Part shown: piece after piece, positions 16,705 to 26,545 of the stretch
Numbering within the stretch: position 1 is the first letter of the stretch
Layout of the letters: the number at the start of each line of letters is the position of its first letter
Notes under the pieces: generated by a model
What the model was told of the DNA's origin: nothing
Databases searched by the model: none
What the model saw: only the letters and a program-made list of their open reading frames with translations
Source: Xenococcus sp. MO_188.B8
Lineage (GTDB): Bacteria > Cyanobacteriota > Cyanobacteriia > Cyanobacteriales > Xenococcaceae
DNA length: 64,000 nt
Direction: 5' to 3'
Assembly (NCBI GenBank): GCA_030065615.1
Contig: JASJDR010000014.1
Coordinates: forward strand, 1 to 64,000
Program-made: the position numbers and the translations under genes

Positions 16705-17655
16705 TCAAAAGTCCCAACTTATCTTGGTTTCTTTTTCTGATAGCTCCCATAATTTGCGCGCCTCATCAGCGTTGAGCACGCTCGTCTCCAACTTGCACTC
16801 ACCAACCGGCCCAACCATCTCAGCTCGGTTGGTCGGGCCATAATAGGCGACTTCTTTCAGGTTATCTTCTGTTGCGCACAGCACTTCAGGCCAAGCGCCC
16901 CGCTCTGCAGATTGAGCGAAAGGAGTAGCAAGCCGTAACAGGAATTTAATAATTCCGCCGGATTCTTCTTGGGCTAAAGTTGTCTTGGACATACCTGGGT
17001 GACATACATAAACCGAAATTGGAAGACCAGCCTTTTTCACCCGCTGTTCCAAATCATAGGCGAACATCATTTGTGCGAATTTACTGTGGCAATAGGTAAC
17101 ATGAGGGTTGTAATTCTTGTCAAAATTCATGTCGTCGAATTGGATGCGCTTCAACCCGCCTTTATGTCCATTGCTGCCGACGACCACAATGCGACCCTTG
17201 CTTTCGACAATCCGCTCAAAAAGCAAATTGGTCAGTAGAAAATGGCCATAATGGTTGGTGCCAAGCTGGCTTTCAAACCCGTCCTTGGTGAATTGCTGTG
17301 TCGCGACCTGGGCGATCGCTGCGTTGGAGATAAAGGCATCGATATGCGGGACTTCAGCATTCACAGAGGCTGCGGCTTCTCGCACCGAAGCTAGATCTGC
17401 CAAATCCATCTGGATGAAGCGTACATCGGCATCCGCGCCAATTTCCGATTGCAAGGTCTTGATAGCCTTTGCTGACTTTTCCGCATTACGGTTTAGCATC
17501 ACAACGCATGCACCCTTGGTCAGAAAAATCTTGCTGGCCTCATATCCAGCACCGGCATTCGCACCGGTGATGACAAATGTTTTGCCGTTAAGATTTCCTA
17601 GGCGTTTCGGTGTCCAACCCTCAGATCCAAACACATTTTCTTTTGTCATGACCAT
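16705..17655 (-). CDS. short-chain dehydrogenase/reductase
   Basis: The 316-residue protein has the classical SDR signature: cofactor loop TGANAGAGYEA near residue 31, MDLADLASV, a modified NNAG motif (ISNAAIA), a VVGSNG strand and catalytic YCHSK. The arginine/asparagine pattern after strand two (MLNRNAEKS) suggests NADP preference. It resembles retinol-dehydrogenase-like SDRs of unknown substrate. Base composition is visibly higher in GC than the neighbours, and it is divergent from a TetR gene with two shared operators, so transfer as a unit is likely. Confidence 0.85.
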   Translation of the reverse strand: MVMTKENVFGSEGWTPKRLGNLNGKTFVITGANAGAGYEASKIFLTKGACVVMLNRNAEKSAKAIKTLQSEIGADADVRFIQMDLADLASVREAAASVNAEVPHIDAFISNAAIAQVATQQFTKDGFESQLGTNHYGHFLLTNLLFERIVESKGRIVVVGSNGHKGGLKRIQFDDMNFDKNYNPHVTYCHSKFAQMMFAYDLEQRVKKAGLPISVYVCHPGMSKTTLAQEESGGIIKFLLRLATPFAQSAERGAWPEVLCATEDNLKEVAYYGPTNRAEMVGPVGECKLETSVLNADEARKLWELSEKETKISWDF

Positions 17656-17680
17656 TTTTTATTTCCTGGTTTTGGGGCAA

Positions 17681-17704
17681 AAAGTAAACTACACTATTTA
17701 CTTT
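17681..17704. promoter_or_regulatory. probable TetR operator 1
   Basis: An inverted repeat AAAGTAAA-N8-TTTACTTT lies in the 116-bp region between the divergent SDR and TetR starts. A second site with identical arms and spacing begins exactly 40 bp away. Paired palindromes of this kind are typical for TetR-family autoregulation. Confidence 0.7.
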
Positions 17705-17720
17705 AACTCCAATCTCCCAA

Positions 17721-17744
17721 AAAGTAAACAATAAATTTTACTTT
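17721..17744. promoter_or_regulatory. probable TetR operator 2
   Basis: The arms AAAGTAAA and TTTACTTT with an 8-base spacer match operator 1, and the arms extend by one further base on each side (AAAAGTAAA and TTTACTTTT). It ends 27 bp before the tetR start, so binding would block tetR expression and, with site 1, that of the SDR gene. Confidence 0.7.
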
Positions 17745-17771
17745 TTTTTATTTATTAAGGCAAGAAACAAC

Positions 17772-18359
17772 GTGAAACTCACTGAACGAAAAAGAGAGAG
17801 CATTATTGAGGCGGCGATTAAGGAATTCCGAGAACAGGGATTTCTGGGCGCAAAAACCACCCGAATTGCAAAGCTTGCAGGAGTATCAAGCCGCACTCTA
17901 TATAATCACTTTGAGACAAAAGAGGCTCTGTTTGACGTTGTTTCCGAAATTATGCTGGAACGAAGCAATGTCATGTCACCGGTATCATACGACCCGTCTC
18001 GTGGATTGGAAGAACAACTAATTGATGCATTAGAAAAATATATCGGAGTCATTACCACGAGCGATTCTATTGGGTTGCAACGTATTGTGATTTCCGAGTT
18101 CCTGCGTGATTTAGATCGTTCTCGTACGTTTTTTTCGAAAGCTGCTTCGCATGATTATCCTGTGACAAAGCTCATTAGTGAGGCCATGGATTCGGGCGTT
18201 ATTAGGAAGGCCGACCCCAAGTATGCTGCCAATCAACTGCTTGGTTTGACCAAAAGCTTTTTCTTTTGGCCGGAATTCTTGCTAGGCGAGAAGCCGAAAG
18301 CGGATGGCATCATGCAAGACTGTGTTGCGATGTTTCTGTCGCACTACAAGATCCCGTGA
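17772..18359 (+). CDS. TetR/AcrR-family transcriptional regulator
   Basis: The 195-residue protein has the TetR N-terminal HTH: RESIIEAAIKEFREQGF, TTRIAKLAGVSSRTLYNHF and ETKEALFDVV, about residues 8-55. The C-terminal helical ligand domain resembles the AefR-like/TetR_C group (LQRIVISEFLRDLDRSRTFF). The start is GTG at 17772, read as Met. It is divergent from the SDR gene, with two matched palindromes between them, so it most likely represses both. Codon usage is GC-richer than in the flanking fermentation genes. Confidence 0.88.
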   Translation: MKLTERKRESIIEAAIKEFREQGFLGAKTTRIAKLAGVSSRTLYNHFETKEALFDVVSEIMLERSNVMSPVSYDPSRGLEEQLIDALEKYIGVITTSDSIGLQRIVISEFLRDLDRSRTFFSKAASHDYPVTKLISEAMDSGVIRKADPKYAANQLLGLTKSFFFWPEFLLGEKPKADGIMQDCVAMFLSHYKIP

Positions 18360-18389
18360 ATCGATCAGAAACGTAAGCAGTCCTAAGGG

Positions 18390-18409
18390 TTTGAGTAGTT
18401 ACTGATACT
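18390..18409. repeat. right 20-bp direct repeat of the SDR/TetR segment
   Basis: The sequence matches 16624-16643 at 19 of 20 bases in the same orientation. With the left copy it frames a 1.75-kb segment holding only the SDR and TetR genes. Confidence 0.75.
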
Positions 18410-18596
18410 GCTCATAAAAAGCAATATCACACCAGACATCTATTGATTAAGTTATGTAGCAATCACGCAGTGCCAGGCTCCGCCTGATCACACTATACTC
18501 AAACCTCAATTTTGCCTGATGTGAATTAGTTTCGTTTTTGTTCTACTGGAACATCAACTTTGATAGACTACCATCCCAGTTCAATCCATAAATTAT

Positions 18597-21239
18597 TTAT
18601 AATGCGACTTTTTCTGGAGCATCTTCTTCTGCATGATACATTGCAGCATCAGTACGACAACCACGATAGGCTAGGATGTAAAGCTCTTTTAGATCATTAA
18701 TTAAGGGATAGCGGGGATTAGACCCAGTACATTGATCGTCAAAAGCCTGTTCAGCTAACTCTTCGATTTGTTCATAGAACTCTTTTTCTGCCCCTGGTAA
18801 AGCTTCTTTAATGGTTAAAGGAATATCGATCTCCGATTTGAGATGATCGATCGCCTCAATTAATTTCTCTACTTTTTCATCAGCAGTATTGCCACCTAAA
18901 TGTAAATAGTCGGCAATTTCGGCATAACGTTCCTTGGCATGGGGATATTCATATTGGGGAAATATTGCTTGTTTAAACGGTGCATCGGTGGCATTGTAAC
19001 GAATCACATGGTTGATCATTAAGGCATTGGCTAAACCGTGAGGCACATGGAAAGTGGAGCCTAATTTATGAGCCATAGAGTGACAGATGCCCAAGAAAGC
19101 ATTAGCAAATGCCATCCCCGCAATCGTTGCCGCATAATGGACTTTTTCTCTGGCTTCGGGATCTTTTGCTCCCAGTTTATAAGCGCGAGGCAAATATTTA
19201 ATCAGTAAGGCGATCGCCTCTAATGCCAGTCCATTAGTAAATTCTGTTGCCAAAACCGAGACATAGGCTTCTAAGGCATGGGTTAAAGCATCGATCCCAC
19301 CGAAAGCTGTGAGGGATTTCGGCATATGGAGCACTAATTCGGGATCGACAATCGCCATATTAGGAGTCAGAGCATAATCGGCGAGGGGATATTTAATTCC
19401 TGTGCGATCATCTGTTACTACGGCAAAGGGAGTAACTTCTGAACCAGTACCAGAGGTGGTAGGAATTGCCACCATTTGAGCTTTGTTGCCCAAAGTTGGT
19501 AACTCATAGACTCTTTTGCGGATATCCATAAAGCGCATCGCGATGCCTTCAAACTCGATTTCGGGATGTTCGTACATCAACCAGATTACTTTGGCTGCAT
19601 CCATAGGCGAACCACCACCAAAGGCGATGAGCACATCGGGAGCAAAACTATTGACTCTGGCGAGTCCCATTTCAACAGTCGATAGGTTGGGATCGGGTTG
19701 AACATCGTAAAAAACTTGATATTCGATATTTATTTCCTCTAAAACATCGGTCACTTCCTTAAGCATTCCCATATCAAAGAGGGGCTTGTCCGTAATTATA
19801 AAGGCTCGCTTTTTCCCGACTAAATCTCTTAAGGCGACAGGTAGGCAACCATATTTAAAATATACTTTGGGAGGAACACGGAACCAGAGCATATTTTCCC
19901 GTCGCTCAGATACGGTTTTAATGTTTAAAAGATGGGAAACGCTAACGTTTTCACTAACTGAGTTACCACCCCAAGTACCGCAACCTAAAGTTAAAGAAGG
20001 ATCTAGCTTAAAGTTATACAAATCGCCAATTGCCCCTTGGGAAGAAGGCGTATTAATTAACACTCGACCAGTAGAAACATGGGAATCGAAATAGTCAATG
20101 CGATCGTGATTATTAGGGGCAGTATACAACACCGAAGTATGACCTCGTCCGCCCAATAAAATCAAAGCTTCTGCTTTTTCTGTAGCTGCGGTAAAATCAG
20201 CCGCCCGATACATTGCTAAGACGGGGGATAATTTTTCAATCGAAAAGGGTTCTTGAATTCCTACTCCTTCGATTTCTCCAATTAGAACCTTACTGCCTTC
20301 GGGGACATTTATTCCTGCTAATTCGGCAATTGTCGCTACCGATTGACCGACGATCGCCGCGTTGATATGTCCGTCTTTAACTAGAATATTACTTACTCTA
20401 GACTGTTCTTCTGACGTCAAAAAATATGCCCCCCGCAGCGCAAATTCTTCCTTTACGCGATCGTAGATTTCATCCACTACAATAACGGATTGTTCCGATG
20501 CGCAAATCATGCCATTGTCAAAGGTTTTACTCAATAAAATCGAGCTTACAGCCAATTTTATTTCAGCAGTCTCGTCGATAACAGCAGGAGTATTCCCCGC
20601 GCCGACACCTAAAGATGGTTTACCAGAAGAATAGGCAGCCTTGACCATGCCAGGACCACCAGTAGCCAAGATTAAATTCATACTGGGATGCTGCATTAAG
20701 GCTTTGGAAAGTTCTACTGATGGTTCGTCAATCCAGCCGATGATATCTTCTGGCGCGCCTGCAGCAACGGCGGCGTCAAGAACTGTTTTTGCTGCTGCAA
20801 TCGTACATTGTTTAGCTCTGGGATGAGGAGAAAAAATAATGGCATTACGGGTTTTTAAAGCAATTAAAGCTTTAAAAATTGCTGTGGCAGTGGGATTAGT
20901 TGTGGGTACGATCCCGGCCAAAATTCCTACTGGTTCGGCGATTTTTTGGATACCGTAATGGGGATCGGACTCGATTACCCCACAGGTAGGTTCTTGTTTA
21001 TATTTGTTGTAGATAAATTCTGAAGCAAAATGATTTTTAATCACCTTATCTTCGACGATCCCCATGCCTGTTTCACTAACAGCTAATTTAGCTAGAGGAA
21101 TGCGTTTTTCGTTGGCTGCTAATGCTGCTTGTTTGAAAATTTCATCTACTTGTTGTTGAGTAAAACTTGCATATTTACTTTGAGCAGCTTTGACTCTTTG
21201 GATTAGGATATTGAGTTCTTCGTGGTTTGTAACTTTCAT
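18597..21239 (-). CDS. adhE: bifunctional acetaldehyde-CoA/alcohol dehydrogenase
   Basis: This 880-residue fusion reduces acetyl-CoA to acetaldehyde and then ethanol, oxidising two NADH. The N-terminal 440 residues form the CoA-acylating aldehyde dehydrogenase, with the nucleophile Cys in NGMICASEQS and the GAGNTPAVID loop. The C-terminal half is an iron-dependent alcohol dehydrogenase with GGGSPMDAAK, GGIDALTHALEAYVS and CHSMAHKLGSTFHVPHGLAN. Full length matches E. coli AdhE (891). It follows pflA by 29 bp, so the activase and AdhE form one transcript. Expected to act in dark anaerobic conditions. Confidence 0.96.
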   Translation of the reverse strand: MKVTNHEELNILIQRVKAAQSKYASFTQQQVDEIFKQAALAANEKRIPLAKLAVSETGMGIVEDKVIKNHFASEFIYNKYKQEPTCGVIESDPHYGIQKIAEPVGILAGIVPTTNPTATAIFKALIALKTRNAIIFSPHPRAKQCTIAAAKTVLDAAVAAGAPEDIIGWIDEPSVELSKALMQHPSMNLILATGGPGMVKAAYSSGKPSLGVGAGNTPAVIDETAEIKLAVSSILLSKTFDNGMICASEQSVIVVDEIYDRVKEEFALRGAYFLTSEEQSRVSNILVKDGHINAAIVGQSVATIAELAGINVPEGSKVLIGEIEGVGIQEPFSIEKLSPVLAMYRAADFTAATEKAEALILLGGRGHTSVLYTAPNNHDRIDYFDSHVSTGRVLINTPSSQGAIGDLYNFKLDPSLTLGCGTWGGNSVSENVSVSHLLNIKTVSERRENMLWFRVPPKVYFKYGCLPVALRDLVGKKRAFIITDKPLFDMGMLKEVTDVLEEINIEYQVFYDVQPDPNLSTVEMGLARVNSFAPDVLIAFGGGSPMDAAKVIWLMYEHPEIEFEGIAMRFMDIRKRVYELPTLGNKAQMVAIPTTSGTGSEVTPFAVVTDDRTGIKYPLADYALTPNMAIVDPELVLHMPKSLTAFGGIDALTHALEAYVSVLATEFTNGLALEAIALLIKYLPRAYKLGAKDPEAREKVHYAATIAGMAFANAFLGICHSMAHKLGSTFHVPHGLANALMINHVIRYNATDAPFKQAIFPQYEYPHAKERYAEIADYLHLGGNTADEKVEKLIEAIDHLKSEIDIPLTIKEALPGAEKEFYEQIEELAEQAFDDQCTGSNPRYPLINDLKELYILAYRGCRTDAAMYHAEEDAPEKVAL

Positions 21240-21268
21240 GCTAATTATTAATTGCTAGTTGTTAGTAT

Positions 21269-22024
21269 TTAACTGATAACTGAAATACTGTATTCTTGAA
21301 AAATCTCTTTAGCTATCGCTACTAATTTTGGAGATGCTGGTAGTGTATCTTTAAGTTGGTAATCATAACCTAGTTGTTCCCATTTATATTCTCCCATTTT
21401 ATGAAAGGGTAAAATTTCTACACGTTCAACATTTTTTAACTCTGCAATGAATTGAGCTAAACCTTTAATATTATGGAGCGGATCGGTAAGATTAGGAACC
21501 AGAACAAATCTAATCCAAGTTGGTTTATTAATGTCATTTAAATAGTGAGCAAAATTTAGTGTTGGTTCTAAAGAAACTCTGGTAACTTGATAATAAATTT
21601 TAGGGTCGAATGACTTGATATCTAACAAAACTAAATTTACATAATTCAAGATTGATTTAGCTAGCTCTAATTGTACATACCCTGAAGTATCCAAAGCAGT
21701 ATGAATTCCTAACTTTTGACAACGGCGAAAAATTTCTGTAACAAACTCTAGTTGCATCAAAGGTTCGCCGCCAGTTACAGTTACGCCTCCTCCAGAAAAC
21801 TTAATATAAGAACGATATTTTTGAAGATCTGCTATTAATTCATCAACTGTGATATCAATGCCTCCATCGGGATAGCGACAGTCAGGGTTATGGCAGTAGA
21901 GACATCTGAGGGGACATCCCTGGGTAAAAATTACATAACGAATGCCAGGACCATCGACCGTTCCACAAGTTTCAATTGAATGAATTCTCCCTTTAGGATT
22001 AGATTGAAGAATTTTTGTTATCAT
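21269..22024 (-). CDS. pflA: pyruvate formate-lyase activating enzyme
   Basis: This radical-SAM enzyme installs the glycyl radical on PFL. The [4Fe-4S] ligands are C37-x3-C41-x2-C44 (GCPLRCLYCHNPDC), preceded by ETCGTVDGPGIRYV, which is diagnostic of the activase group. GGVTVTGGEPL and LLDIKSFDPKIY are also present. At 251 residues it is normal in length. It is upstream of adhE on the same strand. Its substrate PflB is encoded 2.3 kb away, with an MFS gene between on the other strand. Confidence 0.95.
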   Translation of the reverse strand: MITKILQSNPKGRIHSIETCGTVDGPGIRYVIFTQGCPLRCLYCHNPDCRYPDGGIDITVDELIADLQKYRSYIKFSGGGVTVTGGEPLMQLEFVTEIFRRCQKLGIHTALDTSGYVQLELAKSILNYVNLVLLDIKSFDPKIYYQVTRVSLEPTLNFAHYLNDINKPTWIRFVLVPNLTDPLHNIKGLAQFIAELKNVERVEILPFHKMGEYKWEQLGYDYQLKDTLPASPKLVAIAKEIFQEYSISVIS

Positions 22025-22705
22025 AGCCGAATGATATTTAGGATGATGTGATCTATGGATATTTTCTAGTCAAGTGAGGTACATTTTATGATGCAGGTAT
22101 TAGCTATTTGACAAGGTTTGTTTTTTTGTTAAGATTAGTGCCTTACAACTAGGATAATTCTGGTATCAATCACATAATTAAAATGTTATATGTACAAAAT
22201 TCAGCTTGATTTTTCTTGAATATCTGCTTATCAGTAGAGATTGCTTACTCTAATTCAAATTCCTGACTCGATCATAAAAAATTATTGATACAATTAAGCA
22301 TATTTTTAAGGTTTTCTTAATAAAAAAACTAAGTAGTTTTATAGTTTTTCTTTCTGATACTAATAAGTTCTTATGATGATCAATATCTCTTCGCTGTTTA
22401 AGATATTAATCATGGTAATTAATAATAATGGTTTGATTTTTCTGTTGTTGTTTATACAGTTTTTGTAGAAAAATTTTTTCTAGTAAAATAATGTTTATGG
22501 TTTACTGTTCTGCTTGTTGCTTTGCTCTTTGTTGATAGTTGTCATGAAATGCCAATAAACAAAAATCTAAACTAAAGATATCACCGAGAAAATTGCGGTA
22601 AGCTTTTTAAAAGCAACTGAACATGAAATAAGTAAACAATATTATAATTTGTCTCAAAAGCATAAGCTTCACGACTATTATAATAATTATTAAATTTCTG
22701 GGAAA
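22025..22705. other. 681-bp divergent intergenic region, pflA/MFS
   Basis: This AT-rich region must hold the promoters for pflA-adhE (minus) and for the MFS gene (plus). I see no ORF or strong palindrome. The region close to the MFS start is especially A/T-rich, and no TTGTACTYAA motif was found here by eye. Confidence 0.4.
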
Positions 22706-23959
22706 ATGAACTTAGTAAATAAAAGCGATACTTTAAAGTTATTTGGCTTACCTGCCGAACGAGGACGATGGTTGCTCATTGCCCTGGGCATTATTCTGTT
22801 ACTTTGTTTGGGAACAGTTTACTCTTGGAGTATTTTTAGAAAACCTCTAGAAATATTACTAGATATTGGTGCCACTGAAAGTCTCTTTCCCTATACTTTT
22901 GTCCTGCTATTTTATTCGGCTCTTATGCCAGTTACAGGATTTTACCTTGATCGCCTGGGAACTCGCCGAGTGACGATTATTGGCGGGACAATTTTGGGAA
23001 TTGGTTATCTGCTTTCGAGTATTGCTACCAATATTACCGTCTTAACTTTTACCTACGGAGTATTAGTGGGAACGGGAATTGGCATAGTTTATGGAGTTCC
23101 TATGGTGATTGCTGCTCGTTGGTTTCCCGACCGCAAAGGATTGGCTGTCGGCTTAACGATTATTGGCTTCGGACTATCTCCGGTGATCACAGCTCCTTTG
23201 GCTAAACTATTGATTGATGCCTATGGAGTGCAGCAAACTTTCTTGCTTTTGGGGCTCGCCTTTACCGCCATTATTCTCGCGATCGCAACTAAGCTGAAAC
23301 TACCGCCACCAGGTTGGCAACCCAAAGGTTGGCAGAATAGCTCTCCAAATGAAGTTAGTAATCAGTTTCGTCAATCGCCCCTCTGGCGAAAACGCTCTTT
23401 TTATGGCTTGTGGTTTTGCTACGCGATCGGCACTTTGGTTGGTTTGAGTGCGATCGGGATTTCTAGTCCTGTAGCTCAAGAAATTATTAAAATGAATCCT
23501 ACTCTAGCTGCCAGTAGTGTTTCTCTATTTGCCCTGTTTAATGGATTGAGTCGCCCCTTATTTGGCTGGTTGGCAGATCGGCTACAACCTCGCTATGTTG
23601 CAGTTGCCTCCTATACTCTGATTCTGATTGCCACAATTTTGATGATGAACGCCCAGGAAGGAAAGATTGGACTTTATTTAACTGCCTTCTGTATCTTTTG
23701 GTTCTGTTTGGGAGGTTGGCTTGCTCTGGCTCCTACAGCAACTTTGACTTTGTTTAACCCCGAAAATTACGCTCAAAATTATGGTATTGTTTTTACCGCC
23801 TATGGAGTAGGTGCTTTACTGGGAACTCTGATTGCAGGACGCATTCGAGATATTTTTGGTTCCTACACCTATGCCTTTTATCCGATGGCATTTCTGGCAG
23901 TAATCGGGATATTTATTGCGATTGCAACATTAAAACGGGAGCCTGTTGTAGGGCAGTAG
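22706..23959 (+). CDS. MFS transporter, OFA (oxalate/formate antiporter) type
   Basis: The 417-residue protein has twelve membrane segments. The N-terminal stretch (LGTVYSWSIFRKPLE) and the loop-2/3 motif (GFYLDRLGTRRVTIIGG) are those of the oxalate/formate antiporter family. GIGIVYGVPMVIAARWFPDRKGLAVG is the family's strongest signature. It lies between pflA and pflB on the opposite strand. Formate is the product of PFL, so export of formate (or lactate/pyruvate exchange) is a reasonable inference, but OFA members have varied substrates. Confidence 0.85.
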   Translation: MNLVNKSDTLKLFGLPAERGRWLLIALGIILLLCLGTVYSWSIFRKPLEILLDIGATESLFPYTFVLLFYSALMPVTGFYLDRLGTRRVTIIGGTILGIGYLLSSIATNITVLTFTYGVLVGTGIGIVYGVPMVIAARWFPDRKGLAVGLTIIGFGLSPVITAPLAKLLIDAYGVQQTFLLLGLAFTAIILAIATKLKLPPPGWQPKGWQNSSPNEVSNQFRQSPLWRKRSFYGLWFCYAIGTLVGLSAIGISSPVAQEIIKMNPTLAASSVSLFALFNGLSRPLFGWLADRLQPRYVAVASYTLILIATILMMNAQEGKIGLYLTAFCIFWFCLGGWLALAPTATLTLFNPENYAQNYGIVFTAYGVGALLGTLIAGRIRDIFGSYTYAFYPMAFLAVIGIFIAIATLKREPVVGQ

Positions 23960-23999
23960 AGAGCAGAGGGAGCAAGGGGAGCAGAGGGAGCAGGGGGAG
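23958..23999. repeat. 9-bp tandem repeats (GGGAGCARR)
   Basis: At least four copies of a nine-base unit, GGGAGCAAG/GGGAGCAGA/GGGAGCAGG, start at the MFS stop codon. Comparable nine-base arrays occur near 37120 and 60694. Confidence 0.75.
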
Positions 24000-24149
24000 A
24001 TTTTTTCCAAGATTTATTTCTCACAATAGAGTTGATGCTCTACTGTTTGCGATCGCTTGAAGAAAACCAATTAGAGGAAGTTGAGCAATGTCCTACTTCC
24101 TCTGGAAATCAGCAAAAACCAAAAAGGGAACTTAAGCCTTTTGCCCTTA

Positions 24150-24218
24150 TCCTAAAGGACTACCTTCGGGGCGTGCGAAGCGGTATCCTTTAGGACTGCC
24201 TTCAGGAGCGAAGCGACG
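24150..24218. repeat. GC-rich interspersed repeat
   Basis: CTAAAGGACTACCTTCGGGG, GCGAAGCGGTATCCTTTAGG and CAGGAGCGAAGCGACG are arranged as overlapping small hairpins. The words are shared with 4312, 13251, 37309 and 63103. Confidence 0.7.
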
Positions 24219-24221
24219 TTA

Positions 24222-24311
24222 GGGACTTGCGCTTAAATAGTTTACCAATCACTCGGTTGAAGCCTGACAATAGAAGCTGTAAAAGTGGGATTTTATTTTT
24301 ACGCAAGTCCC
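24222..24311. mobile_element. 90-bp MITE with GGGACTTGCG terminal repeats and TTA duplication
   Basis: The ends GGGACTTGCG (24222-24231) and CGCAAGTCCC (24302-24311) are exact inverted repeats. TTA occurs on both sides (24219-24221 and 24312-24314), as expected from a 3-bp target duplication. It has no coding capacity. It lies 5 bp past the pflB stop codon, so it may now serve as that gene's 3' end. Confidence 0.7.
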
Positions 24312-24316
24312 TTAAC

Positions 24317-26545
24317 CTAAACTTTCTCGTGGAAGGTACGACTAATAACGTCTAGCTGTTGTTCGCGGGTCAGTTTGATAAAGTTGACCGCATAGCCAGA
24401 TACGCGAATGGTTAATTGGGGATAGAGTTCAGGATGATCCATCGCATCAAGTAAGGTTTCGCGATTGAGTACATTGATATTGATATGATGTCCTGTATTG
24501 TGAAAATAACCATCAAGCATTCCTGCTAGGTTATTTATTTTATCGGCTTCAGTTTTCCCTAGAGCTTCAGGCACGATCGAGAAAGTGTAGGAAATACCAT
24601 CTTGAGCATGTTCATAGGGCAGTTTGGCAACAGATTCTAAAGCAGCGATCGCACCTTTAGTGTCCCGCCCGTGCATGGGATTGGCACCAGGGGCAAAGGG
24701 TTGTCCTGCTTTACGTCCATCGGGGGTATTCCCAGTTTTCTTACCGTAAACTACGTTAGAAGTAATAGTCAAAATTGATTGAGTAGGCACGGCACCACGA
24801 TAGGTTTTATGTTGGCGAACCTTGTTCATAAAGTCTTCCACAACCTGGGCTGTAATGTGGTCAACGCGATCGTCATTATTGCCAAATTGAGGATAATTGC
24901 CTTCAATTTCGTAATCTACCGCTAAACCGTCCTCATTGCGGATAACTTTGACTTGGGCATATTTAATTGCTGAGAGGGCATCCCCCACCACTGATAAACC
25001 CGCTACTCCACAGGCCATAGTGCGATAAACATCGCGATCGTGTAAAGCCATTTCCAGCCTTTCATAGCAATATTTATCATGCATATAATGGATCACGTTG
25101 AGGGTATTGACATAGAGTTTGGCCAACCAGCCCATCATCAGCTCGAATCTAGCTGTTACTTCTTCATAATCTAGATATTCAGAAGTTATCGGGGCAAACA
25201 TGGGGGCAATCTGTGCTCCAGATTTTTCATCTTTACCGCCGTTGATGGCATAGAGTAAAGCTTTAGCTAAATTGACCCTCGCACCAAAAAATTGCATCTG
25301 TTTGCCGATGCGCATTCCTGATACGCAGCAAGCGATGCCATAATCATCACCGTAGTAGCTGCGCATCAAATCATCATTTTCATACTGAATCGAACTAGTA
25401 TCAGCAGAAACTTTGGCACAGAAACCCTTAAAGCCTGAGGGTAATTTTTCCGACCAGAGTACGGTTAGATTAGGTTCGGGAGCAGGTCCCAAATTGTATA
25501 AAGTATGGAGGAAGCGGAAACTATTTTTAGTTACTAAGGTTCTGCCATCTTCTCCCATACCGCCGATAGATTCGGTTACCCATGTGGGATCGCCAGAGAA
25601 TAACTCATTATAGGCAGGATGACGGAGGAAACGCACCATCCGAAGTTTCATCACAAAATGGTCGATTAGTTCCTGAATTTCTGCTTCGGTAACATCGCCA
25701 TTATCTAAATCCCTTTGGCAATAAATATCGAGGAAGGTGGAGACACGTCCTAAGGACATTGCTGCGCCATTTTGTTCTTTAACAGCCCCTAAATAGCCAA
25801 AATAAGTCCATTGCACAGCTTCTTTCGCATTAGCTGCTGGTTGAGAAATATCACAGCCATAACTCGCAGCCATTTGGTTGAGTTCTTTGAGGGCACCTAT
25901 TTGTTCGGAAATTTCTTCCCGAAGGCGAATTATCTCTTCATCGATAGTATCTAGTTCTAAAGAGATTAACTGTGATTGCTTGTCTTCAATCAGGCGATCA
26001 ATTCCATATAAAGCTACTCGTCGATAATCGCCAATAATTCTTCCCCTACCATAAGCATCGGGCAAACCAGTGATAATTCCTGAATGTCTTGCGAGTCTCA
26101 TTTCACGGGTATAGGCATCGAAGACACCATCATTGTGAGTCTTGCGGTATTTGGTAAAAATTTCTCTAGTTTGCTCGTCTAACTCATAACCGTACGCTTC
26201 AAGAGAACTTTTAACGACCCGAATACCACCAAAAGGCATAATGGCACGTTTTAGAGGCTTATCAGTTTGCAAACCGACAATTTTTTCTAAATCCCGATCA
26301 ATATAGCCAGGAGCATGAGCGGTAATAGAGGAGGAGACTTTGGTATCCGTATCTAAAATACCTTGTTCCTGTTCTACTGCCATTAAGTCTTTAACTTTTT
26401 CCCAAAGTTTATGGGTAACTTCTGTTTTGCTAGCTAGAAAAGAGCTGTCTCCTTGATAGGGATTATAGTTTAGCTGGATAAAGTCGCGAAGATTTATTTG
26501 CTCGGTCCATTTTCCTGACACAAAACCTTTCCACTGTTGAAACAT
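24317..26545 (-). CDS. pflB: formate C-acetyltransferase (pyruvate formate-lyase)
   Basis: This glycyl-radical enzyme converts pyruvate and CoA to acetyl-CoA and formate. The catalytic pair Cys406-Cys407 (GIACCVSGM) and the radical Gly717 (RVSGYAVNF) are present, and 742 residues is close to E. coli PflB (760). Other family stretches include [17 protein letters not shown] and [25 protein letters not shown] 26545 is preceded by an AGGAGG-type site (TAGGAGGTATACCTA). The 540-bp upstream region contains repeated TTGAGTACAATTTTG motifs, which are candidate regulatory sites. Confidence 0.96.
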   Translation of the reverse strand: MFQQWKGFVSGKWTEQINLRDFIQLNYNPYQGDSSFLASKTEVTHKLWEKVKDLMAVEQEQGILDTDTKVSSSITAHAPGYIDRDLEKIVGLQTDKPLKRAIMPFGGIRVVKSSLEAYGYELDEQTREIFTKYRKTHNDGVFDAYTREMRLARHSGIITGLPDAYGRGRIIGDYRRVALYGIDRLIEDKQSQLISLELDTIDEEIIRLREEISEQIGALKELNQMAASYGCDISQPAANAKEAVQWTYFGYLGAVKEQNGAAMSLGRVSTFLDIYCQRDLDNGDVTEAEIQELIDHFVMKLRMVRFLRHPAYNELFSGDPTWVTESIGGMGEDGRTLVTKNSFRFLHTLYNLGPAPEPNLTVLWSEKLPSGFKGFCAKVSADTSSIQYENDDLMRSYYGDDYGIACCVSGMRIGKQMQFFGARVNLAKALLYAINGGKDEKSGAQIAPMFAPITSEYLDYEEVTARFELMMGWLAKLYVNTLNVIHYMHDKYCYERLEMALHDRDVYRTMACGVAGLSVVGDALSAIKYAQVKVIRNEDGLAVDYEIEGNYPQFGNNDDRVDHITAQVVEDFMNKVRQHKTYRGAVPTQSILTITSNVVYGKKTGNTPDGRKAGQPFAPGANPMHGRDTKGAIAALESVAKLPYEHAQDGISYTFSIVPEALGKTEADKINNLAGMLDGYFHNTGHHININVLNRETLLDAMDHPELYPQLTIRVSGYAVNFIKLTREQQLDVISRTFHEKV

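Noticed and set aside
17255-17734. 159-codon plus-strand ORF opposite the SDR gene
   Set aside because: It is the antisense shadow of a clear SDR coding sequence, whose higher GC keeps the opposite strand open.
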